Source: Candidatus Sumerlaeota bacterium (lineage in GTDB: Bacteria > Sumerlaeota > Sumerlaeia > MWCT01). Taken from it: a stretch of DNA of 9,520 bases. Of the stretch, positions 1 through 6,343 are shown piece after piece. The translations under genes and the position numbers were made by a program. Every line of letters starts with the position of its first letter. Position 1 is the stretch's first letter. Location of the stretch: assembly GCA_026398545.1 (NCBI GenBank), contig JAPLSR010000151.1, positions 1 to 9,520 of the forward strand, given 5' to 3'. The notes under the pieces were generated by a model. The model was not told the origin of the DNA and made no database searches. It saw only the letters and a list, made by a program, of their open reading frames with translations.

Positions 1-1418
1 CAGGCGTTTTCGGCGGCATGAATCCAGTTGGAGCGCCTGCTGAATTTTTCACGGTCAACCTCTTCTGAATCATCCAGGTCCTTGAGAAACTGCCTGTCCA
101 ATTCAAGTATCAGTGAGGGCGAATAAATCAGGCAGTTGACCTCAAAGTCAAGCTGGAGGCTTCGGATATTAAAGTTGGCTGTTCCAACGGACGCCAGAAC
201 ACTATCCACAAGGAGCACCTTGGCGTGGAACATCCCCTTCTTATAGCGCCAGATGCGGACTCCAGCCCTCAGCATATCCTCCCAGTAATAGCGCGCCGCC
301 AGATAGGGAATCCATTTATCCGGTGGCTGGCCCTGCGTCAGGAGGCGGACGTCCACCCCCATGTTGGCAGCAATCCGAAGTCCATCAACCATAGTCTCAT
401 CTGGTATGAAATAAGGGGTGGATATCCAGAGGCGGCGTCTGGCGCGGGAAGCAACGGTGTAATACCATTCCCTGATGGCATTGACTTTCTGGTCGGGTCC
501 GCCCGCAATAACCTGAACCACATGGTCACCACCCGCCGGTGGCTCTTGAGGAATCTCATCATCATAACTCAACTGTTCCCCTGTGGCAAAATGCCAATCC
601 TCAGCAAATACGTATGTCAGACTCCTGACGGCGGGACCCTGGATTCGGAGATGGGTGTCCCTCCAGAAGCCGAGGCTCGGATCCCCCCCGATATATTCCC
701 TTCCAATATTCATACCGCCAACAAATCCTGTCTTCCCATCCACAATGAGAATCTTTCTATGGTTGCGAAGATTTATCTGGATGCGTCGTCTGAAGATATT
801 GAGGGGTAAAAACGGCGCAATCTTTCCCCCCGCCTTCAAGATGGGGCGGAGCGCCACTCTTGGGAGGGTCCGGGAGCCAATTGCGTCATAAAGGAGTTTC
901 ACCCTGACTCCATGCTGTGCCTTCCCTGCAAGCCGTTCAATGAATTGAACCCCGACCTCATCATTTTCCAATATATATGTCTGGAGGTAGATGGATGAGG
1001 TGGCGGCATCAATGGCTTTAAACATCGCCTGATAAGTCGCCTTCCCTTCATAATAAAGCGATATATCATTGCCTGACGTTGGGGGGAGGTCTGTGATACG
1101 CGTCATGAGCTCACAAAGGGGAGACCAGTTTTCGGATGACACCCCTTCCGGGAAGACCCCCTGTTTGCGTGAAGGTGTCGGGTAAAAAGTGTGGAAATTA
1201 TTCCTGTGGCGCCTCTTTCTGGTGAGAGGTCGTTCAATATGATTGTTTCCAAAGAGAATAAACATAATTGCCCCGATATAGGGCAGAAAGATTATGGCGA
1301 GAACCCAGGCAAGGGCGGAGACAGGCTCCCGCTTCCTCTTCAAGGCAGTCAATACCAATCCAAGGGTAAAGAGATAACCGCACAGGTAAATGATGTATAA
1401 GAGGGTGTTATACGACAT
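1..1418 (-). CDS. cls: Cardiolipin synthase, phospholipase D superfamily (3' end cut by window edge)
   Basis: The frame is open from an ATG at 1418 to the left edge, giving 472 complete codons with no stop. Cls proteins are about 480 residues, so only a short C-terminal piece is missing. Two hydrophobic helices lie at about residues 5-25 and 36-57; the second carries the L-P-Y-I-G-A pattern typical of Cls N-termini. Two HKD motifs follow: H220-R-K222 with D227, then G-G-M-N; and H398-A-K400 with D405, then G-T-A-N-F. These are the paired catalytic motifs of the family. Bacterial Cls condenses two phosphatidylglycerols to cardiolipin and glycerol at the inner membrane. The start is 12 bases after the stop of the upstream membrane-protein gene, so the two are probably cotranscribed. 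A different PLD-family phosphatidyltransferase is possible but less likely given the two N-terminal helices and overall length. Confidence 0.93.
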   Translation of the reverse strand, partial: MSYNTLLYIIYLCGYLFTLGLVLTALKRKREPVSALAWVLAIIFLPYIGAIMFILFGNNHIERPLTRKRRHRNNFHTFYPTPSRKQGVFPEGVSSENWSPLCELMTRITDLPPTSGNDISLYYEGKATYQAMFKAIDAATSSIYLQTYILENDEVGVQFIERLAGKAQHGVRVKLLYDAIGSRTLPRVALRPILKAGGKIAPFLPLNIFRRRIQINLRNHRKILIVDGKTGFVGGMNIGREYIGGDPSLGFWRDTHLRIQGPAVRSLTYVFAEDWHFATGEQLSYDDEIPQEPPAGGDHVVQVIAGGPDQKVNAIREWYYTVASRARRRLWISTPYFIPDETMVDGLRIAANMGVDVRLLTQGQPPDKWIPYLAARYYWEDMLRAGVRIWRYKKGMFHAKVLLVDSVLASVGTANFNIRSLQLDFEVNCLIYSPSLILELDRQFLKDLDDSEEVDREKFSRRSNWIHAAENA

Positions 1419-1430
1419 TTCTCAGAACCT

Positions 1431-2435
1431 TCAACCCACCTTTGGCGGCTGACTTCCCGCATCCCCTTTTTCATCAGCCATAAATGCCCGGCTGAGGGCG
1501 AGTCCATACCCCATAATCCTGCACTGAGCCGATTTATTCGTGTGATAACCCGATGTCTTTGTCGTTGTCTGACGGAGGACAAGGACATCGACCTCTTCAG
1601 GTTTTTCCGCCTGAATAGTCATATTCTTACCGAAAACCTTGACGAGCCCTTTGCAATTACCGCTTGCCAATCGTTTATTGAAATCAAATCCTTTCTCCGC
1701 CAGCAACACGTTGTAAAGATAGGGATATTGCACCGACCCCACGGAATTGATGGAGACCTGAATCTGCATCCCCATGAAATTTTTCGGCGCATCACTGAAT
1801 TTCACCATCAGTCTGATATCACTGGGAAATTTCCCCTTGTTCCCCGTTTTTTCTATCAGGAGCATCGGAGTTATGGCGATGTCTTTATGCTCATCCTGCT
1901 GTAATGGAGTCAATACATTTTCAAATGCCCCCATCTTGACAAGAAGAGCGCTCGGTTTGTAGGCTATGGGTCTCCCTGAGAAAAGGAAGCTGGCAAGAAA
2001 TGCCCCCCCATCGAGGAGCAGTATGTTTCCAAATGTTTTATTGAACTTGAAGTAAAGCCAGTATGAGCCATATAGATAGGCAGAAATAAGGAGTGGAATG
2101 ACCAGACATCCCATGTAAGAGTTGGGCGTGAAGAAGTTATGCGCCCATTGCAGAGATTTCTTGTAGTGCTCTTTTATTTTATTCCATTCCTCTGTTGTCA
2201 CTGATTCCCACTCCTCTGAAAGGAGAGGGCTTGCCAGCCCCGGCTTATTACTGATAGATTTCATGACTGTGAAAAAGATGGCGGCAATGACAGGGATAAG
2301 TCCGGGCCAGAGGTAGTGGGTCTGGATGGCAATGCCGACCAGCATAAGGGATATCACGAGCGCCATGCGCCAGAAAAGAGGCATGGCGGGGAAAAGAAGA
2401 AAACCGCCTTGAATGTTCAGGTCCTTTTGCGTCAT
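1431..2435 (-). CDS. Four-helix membrane protein of unknown family, third gene of the ACHS/radical SAM cassette
   Basis: I do not recognise a family for this 334-residue protein. Hydrophobic segments lie at about residues 21-38, 42-58, 108-129 and 137-153. A charged loop of roughly 45 residues, rich in Glu, Lys and Trp, separates the two helix pairs. After the last helix comes a soluble domain of about 180 residues, by the even helix count on the same side as the N-terminus, probably cytosolic. Near its end is a polar stretch R-Q-T-T-T-K-T-S-G-Y-H-T-N (288-300) that looks like a functional motif, though its conservation is unknown. The ATG sits 3 bases after the radical SAM stop codon and has no good Shine-Dalgarno of its own, which suggests translational coupling. 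Position suggests a membrane partner of the tail-bearing protein, but this is inference. Confidence 0.8.
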   Translation of the reverse strand: MTQKDLNIQGGFLLFPAMPLFWRMALVISLMLVGIAIQTHYLWPGLIPVIAAIFFTVMKSISNKPGLASPLLSEEWESVTTEEWNKIKEHYKKSLQWAHNFFTPNSYMGCLVIPLLISAYLYGSYWLYFKFNKTFGNILLLDGGAFLASFLFSGRPIAYKPSALLVKMGAFENVLTPLQQDEHKDIAITPMLLIEKTGNKGKFPSDIRLMVKFSDAPKNFMGMQIQVSINSVGSVQYPYLYNVLLAEKGFDFNKRLASGNCKGLVKVFGKNMTIQAEKPEEVDVLVLRQTTTKTSGYHTNKSAQCRIMGYGLALSRAFMADEKGDAGSQPPKVG

Positions 2436-2438
2436 CGG

Positions 2439-3737
2439 TTACTTACCGTTCTTCAACTCCGCTGTTCCCTCGGTCTGCCAGTAAAGTGGGCAGGCACCGG
2501 CGCAGATGTCAGTGTGCTCACAGCCGCGACATTCATGCGGCATATATTTTCTATTCTTGAAAAACCTTGACTTCCTCCCCCGCCACAATTTTGCAAACGG
2601 CTCACTCAGGAGATTCCCGACCGGTTCATCATAACTGGAACAGGGAAGGATAGACCCGTCCGGCGCAATGCTCAATAGCCCATCACATGCGGCGCACGAT
2701 TTATTCCCAAGCCCCTCCGCAATCGGGTTAAAGATGCAATAAGGCGTGGGGGAATACCACATGAAGCGAAGACCCGCATCTCTCGCTTTTATCTTAATTG
2801 CGCGCAGAAGAGGCGGCAACTGCATATATTTCAGCCCAAGCTCACCCCTGTGGCAGGTTGCCATCCCGCAGGGAATCATGAGATTCATTGAGAATCTGTC
2901 CAGACCGAGGGATTTTAAAAAGGGGATAAATCCGTTGGCGGCATCAGGGGCGTTCAGGGCGTTCAGGGTGGTATTGGTGTGAGTCGTGATTCCCGCCGCC
3001 CTCAAGAATTCAATGCCTTTCAGGGTTTTCTCAAAAGAGCCGGCAACGCCGGTAAGGCGGTCATGAAGCGTTGCGTTTGATGCCTCAAGGCTGACCTGGG
3101 CGCTGTGCAGTCCGGCATCCTTCAGACGGCAGGCAGTTTTCTCATCAATCAGTGTGGCGTTAGTGATGAGATTTATGCGCAGACCAGTGCGCACCGCATG
3201 GGAAATGAGCGCCTCAAGGTCATTGCGCAGGGTTGGCTCCCCACCGGTGAAACTCACACTCGGCACTTTCGCCTCATGATAGATGATATCAATCATCTTT
3301 TTCAACGAGGGTGTGTCTTTTTCGGGATAACGGGGTGAAAGACCGCCCGCATAACAGAATTGGCAGTGGAGATTGCATCGATATGTGAGTGCGATTTCAC
3401 TTAAGATGGGGAGTGTGTTGAGCGGGGGCTTATACTCCACCTCCTCCACGGCGAGACGCCCTGAGTTCTCACGGAGGCATCCCATGACGGCGGCTCGGAG
3501 GTCGCAGAAAAAGGCGTGAATCTGCCGCCGAGCCTCATCACTATCCGGCGCATCCTTCATAATATCGGCAACGGATGCCCCTCCGAGAAGACGCATCAGC
3601 ATCAAAAGACCGGTGCGGTTGAGCTTATGAGCCTGATTCGGGATAAGGATAAGGAGTGAATCCTCCTCCCGCACATAGATATAAGGACGGATTTCCCTGA
3701 TGAAGCCATCAATCCAGAAAAGGTCTTCACGTTTCAT
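2439..3737 (-). CDS. Radical SAM/SPASM protein with N-terminal PqqD-like domain, probable peptide-modifying enzyme
   Basis: The protein has 432 residues from the chosen ATG. Residues about 17-88 resemble a PqqD-like RiPP recognition element: V-R-E-E-D, then P-N-Q-A-H-K-L-N, then G-G-A-S-V-A-D-I and a final helix. The radical SAM core has the cluster motif C121-x3-C125-x2-C128 followed by Y-A-G-G, and the SAM-binding T-G-G-E-P at 164-168. A C-terminal SPASM region has C348-x2-C351, G361-x4-C366, and C403-x2-C406-x5-C412-x3-C416, the spacing expected for auxiliary iron-sulfur clusters. Such enzymes typically modify ribosomal peptides or proteins. The start at 3737 was chosen over an in-frame start 12 codons upstream because it follows a GGAGGT at 8-base spacing and overlaps the upstream stop as TGATG. 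The encoded neighbour ends in a Cys/His repeat tail, the obvious candidate substrate. An anaerobic sulfatase-type maturase is the nearest alternative, but no sulfatase is present and the recognition domain argues against it. Confidence 0.92.
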   Translation of the reverse strand: MKREDLFWIDGFIREIRPYIYVREEDSLLILIPNQAHKLNRTGLLMLMRLLGGASVADIMKDAPDSDEARRQIHAFFCDLRAAVMGCLRENSGRLAVEEVEYKPPLNTLPILSEIALTYRCNLHCQFCYAGGLSPRYPEKDTPSLKKMIDIIYHEAKVPSVSFTGGEPTLRNDLEALISHAVRTGLRINLITNATLIDEKTACRLKDAGLHSAQVSLEASNATLHDRLTGVAGSFEKTLKGIEFLRAAGITTHTNTTLNALNAPDAANGFIPFLKSLGLDRFSMNLMIPCGMATCHRGELGLKYMQLPPLLRAIKIKARDAGLRFMWYSPTPYCIFNPIAEGLGNKSCAACDGLLSIAPDGSILPCSSYDEPVGNLLSEPFAKLWRGRKSRFFKNRKYMPHECRGCEHTDICAGACPLYWQTEGTAELKNGK

Positions 3738-5389
3738 CAGTGCGCACCTCCGCTGACACAGGCAGAATGGCACGCAGAATGGCAGGCGCTGTGGCAGGCA
3801 GAATGACAGGCGCTGTGGCAGGCGCTATGACATGCATCATGGCATGCAGTATGAACGTAGCATGCGCTGTGACATGCATCGGACGTGATAAAGGTGGAAT
3901 AATTCATGACGCTTTCGGAGATGAGCTTTTCATTGGAGATGGATTCCTCCATCCTGTTGAGTTGATTGGGGTCATGATGACTGTAATACCAGTAAGAGTA
4001 GAAATAGGGATTATTCGTTCTGAAATCCTCATCCTCCGTCTTTGAAGGTTCCCGCAGGCGTTGCTTTTCCTCGAGAAGTTGCGTATAATGCGCCTTGGTG
4101 GCATCAATATCGCAGTCCCACGCCTTGCGCTGGATATTATCAATCGCCTCCATGATGAGTCCCTTTACCGCCTCGCGGTCGAGTGTGTCATCCAGTCCGA
4201 TGGCGTTAAGAATCGCCTTCTCATAAGGTTCTATTGCATCGGACGCGGGATGTGCGCCTTTCCTGAGGCGGAGCGGAGCGGTTGAAAAAATCTCGATTAA
4301 TCCCCGTTCCTGCATGGAGAAGAGAAGAATCGTCAGGAGGCGGCTGATAGGCCATTCGAGGAGCAGCGCCGCCTCAAAATCATCCAGCTCTGCCACCTTG
4401 CCAGTCTGCCGGAACGTGGAGACCTGTATCTTCGGAGGCACCCAATCATCACGCTCCCACAATACCTCTTTCACATCCTTCAAAGCCCTGTCCTGGGAGC
4501 CTGCCTTAAGCCGCACCAGCAGGGGAACAATGCAAATCAATATTCCGAGGATAATAAATCCACCCAGTGGGGGGCGTGGGCGCCTGAAGGGCGTTGATAT
4601 CCGTTCATACCAGGGTGGAACTGGATGTTCGGGTTTTTCAATGACCCTGACAGGCGCTGGTGTGGGCGATTTCATTCCGGCGAGGGTAAAATATTTCGCA
4701 TCAATATATTGCTGGACGCGGAGTCCCTGTCCGGAGGGGACATCCTTCCAGTGAAGCCGCACGCTGAGCCATTTCTTCCCCTTATACGGCTGGGCGTAAT
4801 ATGAGATGAGATAGCGCTCATTCATCCATTTTTCCGTGCGGAAGGTAAACTGCTCCATTTCCTGCGGCGTCAACTCATCCTTTTCAATCGCAATGGGATA
4901 ATGGACGGAAAGTGTGTAATGCTCAATGGGTTCATCCCATCCGACAGTTGACCAGTTTAATACGGCAAGTTTTTCGCCGGTGGGAGATACGGTTGCGGCA
5001 AGATTGCCGGAGGCGGCTAAATCACTGGCATAGACAAGGATGAATGTCACCGCACCGCCAAGGTCGCGACCACCGGCAAGAAGGATATCATATTTTGAAG
5101 GTGATAGTCTTTCAATAGAGAGGGGATACTCCTTCCCACGGGAATCAATTGCCTTGCAGGATGGGAAGTCAAAGAGCGGCGTCTGATTGCCAAAACCTTC
5201 AAAATAGAAACCATGCATCCTGCCTGAAAGGATGCGATAACGCATCTTATAAACAATTATCGCCCCGCCATTGGAGTTCAAAGATAAGTCAGTTTCAACC
5301 CACTGAAGGTCCACCTTCAAGGCGCCCACAGCTATCCCGAATGGCGCGCAGAATAAAATCAGCATAATGGCTGTCAATATTTTCTTCAT
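3737..5389 (-). CDS. DUF2207-like membrane protein with cytosolic Cys/His repeat tail
   Basis: The protein has 550 residues from the ATG at 5389. That start gives a clean signal peptide (M-K-K, hydrophobic core, end near A-V-G-A at 20-23); in-frame starts at 5413 (ATG) and 5431 (TTG) would only add a charged leader. Residues about 24-240 form a beta-rich extracytoplasmic domain whose L-N-W-S-T-V-G-W-D-E-P-I stretch (144-155) resembles DUF2207 proteins. A Pro-rich linker leads to one membrane helix at about 276-295. The following domain contains an L-D-D-F-E-A-A-L-L-L segment and a Q-E-R-G-L-I-E-I strand (360-367), a winged-helix-like pattern also seen in DUF2207 C-terminal halves. An aromatic Tyr-rich stretch lies at 460-470. 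The final 47 residues (504-550) are the ACHS repeats, where many DUF2207 proteins instead end in a Gly-rich tail. Topology places the tail in the cytosol, reachable by the radical SAM enzyme. Family assignment is by remembered pattern; the exact function is unknown. Confidence 0.85.
   Translation of the reverse strand: MKKILTAIMLILFCAPFGIAVGALKVDLQWVETDLSLNSNGGAIIVYKMRYRILSGRMHGFYFEGFGNQTPLFDFPSCKAIDSRGKEYPLSIERLSPSKYDILLAGGRDLGGAVTFILVYASDLAASGNLAATVSPTGEKLAVLNWSTVGWDEPIEHYTLSVHYPIAIEKDELTPQEMEQFTFRTEKWMNERYLISYYAQPYKGKKWLSVRLHWKDVPSGQGLRVQQYIDAKYFTLAGMKSPTPAPVRVIEKPEHPVPPWYERISTPFRRPRPPLGGFIILGILICIVPLLVRLKAGSQDRALKDVKEVLWERDDWVPPKIQVSTFRQTGKVAELDDFEAALLLEWPISRLLTILLFSMQERGLIEIFSTAPLRLRKGAHPASDAIEPYEKAILNAIGLDDTLDREAVKGLIMEAIDNIQRKAWDCDIDATKAHYTQLLEEKQRLREPSKTEDEDFRTNNPYFYSYWYYSHHDPNQLNRMEESISNEKLISESVMNYSTFITSDACHSACYVHTACHDACHSACHSACHSACHSACHSACHSACVSGGAH
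3740..3880 (-). repeat. Tandem Ala-Cys-His-Ser repeat tail (in-frame coding repeat)
   Basis: These are the last 47 codons of the membrane protein gene. The units read D-ACHS, AC-YVHT, ACHD, six consecutive ACHS, ACVS, then GGAH and stop. The tail contains ten Cys and ten His. At the DNA level the 12-base units are not identical: Ala uses GCA, GCC and GCG, Cys uses TGT and TGC, His uses CAT and CAC, and Ser alternates between AGC and TCT. AGC and TCT cannot interconvert by a single base change. The amino acid pattern is therefore kept while the DNA has diverged, which points to selection on the peptide and not recent replication slippage. Confidence 0.93.
3745..3751 (-). promoter_or_regulatory. 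Shine-Dalgarno of the radical SAM gene, inside the end of the tail coding sequence
   Basis: GGAGGTG on the minus strand lies 8 bases (counted from GGAGGT) before the ATG at 3737. It encodes part of the final Ser-Gly-Gly-Ala-His of the upstream protein, so the same bases serve both reading frames. This site decides the start of the radical SAM gene and implies coupled synthesis of the two proteins. Confidence 0.8.
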
Positions 5390-5451
5390 GCCCGATTCCC
5401 GGAACAAGTTCATCCTTATCAAACAAGGCAATTCATACAGTTCTGGTTGAA

Positions 5452-5480
5452 CTTATGGGATATGCCTGTCGGGGATGCAA
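5452..5480 (-). promoter_or_regulatory. Possible promoter of the ACHS/radical SAM operon
   Basis: On the minus strand a TTGCAT (5480-5475) is followed 17 bases later by CATAAG (5457-5452). Each matches four of six positions of the sigma-70 consensus. A transcript would start near 5445, leaving a leader of about 55 bases before the chosen ATG. The match is modest. Confidence 0.35.
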
Positions 5481-5533
5481 GCCATTTTTCTCTTTCCGCG
5501 CAAACATCCAATTCATTTTTTCAGGTGCTCTAC

Positions 5534-5592
5534 GTGTGCCATTTCCCCTACTCCACTATCACGGTGAAAAAGGGAAATGGCATACTTTTTTT
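5534..5592 (+). terminator. Intrinsic terminator-like hairpin between divergent genes
   Basis: A left arm at 5534-5547 (GTGTGCCATTTCCC) pairs with a right arm at 5572-5585 at 13 of 14 positions across a 24-base loop. The right arm is followed at once by seven T residues (5586-5592). This is the form of a rho-independent terminator reading on the plus strand; on the minus strand there is no T tract after the stem. No plus-strand gene ends just upstream, so it may end a short untranslated RNA or act as a leader attenuator for the pseudopilin gene. The loop is larger than usual. Confidence 0.55.
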
Positions 5593-5683
5593 ATCGCATG
5601 TTTGCGGCGGATATTTTTCCCTCCCAGCCACTTGGATATTGACTTCTCATCCGGAGCGCTCTCTCCTGAAACTTGTTTGAATA

Positions 5684-6331
5684 ATGGCTGAAATGACTGC
5701 GAACTTTCAAGGATTTACCCTGATTGAGCTTCTGATTGTGGTGGCAATCATTGCCATCCTTGCCGCCATAGCGGTGCCAAACTTTCTTGAAGCCCAGACA
5801 CGCGCCAAGGCATCACGGGCACGCGCCGATATGCGCAGCATCGCCACCGCCTGCGAGGCTTACCACACAGATAACAACGCCTACCCTGCCGGTTACATGA
5901 CCGCACTGCGCTACGGTCTTCCAGCTCTGACCACACCGGTCGCCTTCATCTCATCGGCGAATATCCTCGACCCATTTGCCGCCTCCGCAGTTGCGCTATC
6001 AAAGCGATTTCTGGATTATGAGCTTGTGAATCCATCGGGGAAGATTATCGAGGCTGGCGGCGGTACATATTCCATTGACCCCGCATCGCCCGGAGCGGAA
6101 AGCCCCGGGGGAGCTGCCTGGTGGCTCGCCAGCCGCGGACCCGACAAGTCCTTCGGTTTTCAATCCTCCAATCCGGAATACGACCTGAGGAAAAAATTTT
6201 ACGAATCTGACACCGACCCCGAACCATTCCTCAATACACTTTACGACCCAACCAATGGGACAAACTCCCCGGGCAATATTTATCGTTCCGGTGGCTCACC
6301 CGTGAACAGGGCTCTTAAACTTATGAACTGA
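5684..6331 (+). CDS. Pseudopilin, type II secretion GspG / type IV pilin-like
   Basis: A 215-residue protein with a class III signal: a short leader ending in F-Q-G (8-10), then F-T-L-I-E-L-L with Glu at mature position 5, then a hydrophobic helix to about residue 32. Prepilin peptidase should cut after Gly10 and methylate the new N-terminal Phe. The globular part has T-T-P-V-A-F-I-S (83-90), D-P-F (96-98), G-P-D-K (152-155) and Y-D-P-T-N-G-T (187-193), all shared with the second pseudopilin in this window. The start at 5684 is uncertain because no Shine-Dalgarno precedes it; an ATG at 5693 would give a 7-residue leader. No secretion ATPase, platform protein or secretin lies nearby, so it is an orphan pseudopilin. 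It is followed 12 bases later by a THEP1-type NTPase gene. Confidence 0.9.
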   Translation: MAEMTANFQGFTLIELLIVVAIIAILAAIAVPNFLEAQTRAKASRARADMRSIATACEAYHTDNNAYPAGYMTALRYGLPALTTPVAFISSANILDPFAASAVALSKRFLDYELVNPSGKIIEAGGGTYSIDPASPGAESPGGAAWWLASRGPDKSFGFQSSNPEYDLRKKFYESDTDPEPFLNTLYDPTNGTNSPGNIYRSGGSPVNRALKLMN

Positions 6332-6343
6332 GCGCAAAGGAAC

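Larger units (their letters stand above)
5390..5683. other. Divergent intergenic region
   Basis: About 294 bases separate the ATG of the tail-bearing membrane protein (minus) from the ATG of the first pseudopilin (plus). It holds a possible minus-strand promoter near the left side and a strong plus-strand hairpin with a T tract at 5534-5592. Two overlapping open frames of about 78 codons run across it on the plus strand, but neither has a ribosome binding site or a protein-like composition. I find no convincing promoter or Shine-Dalgarno directly before the pseudopilin start; a TTGACT near 5639 lacks a matching -10 element. Confidence 0.6.

Noticed and set aside
225..809. A 194-codon plus-strand open frame
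   Set aside because: It lies fully antisense to the cardiolipin synthase gene, whose frame carries both HKD motifs; the plus-strand translation shows no recognisable motif.
3738..3773. N-terminal extension of the radical SAM protein by 12 residues
   Set aside because: The start at 3737 has a strong Shine-Dalgarno and a TGATG overlap; the extension would read through the end of the tail coding sequence.
3740..3880. Short tandem DNA repeats that might suggest a CRISPR array or a non-coding satellite
   Set aside because: Units are 12 bases, in frame, imperfect at synonymous positions and without spacers; they are coding.
3740..4045. Plus-strand frame rich in Ala, Gly, Met and Arg
   Set aside because: It is the antisense reading of the ACHS repeat codons; its repetitiveness is a by-product of the minus-strand repeat.
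5415..5500. Partial resemblance to a cyclic di-GMP (GEMM) riboswitch upstream of the pseudopilin: ACAAGGCAA and GGGGATGCAAGCC
   Set aside because: The conserved GGGCAAACC-type segment, tetraloop arm and receptor do not line up with correct spacing; a covariance model search of 5400-5690 would settle it.
5447..5691. Two overlapping small plus-strand frames in the divergent intergenic region
   Set aside because: They have no ribosome binding site, span the terminator hairpin, and look like chance translation.
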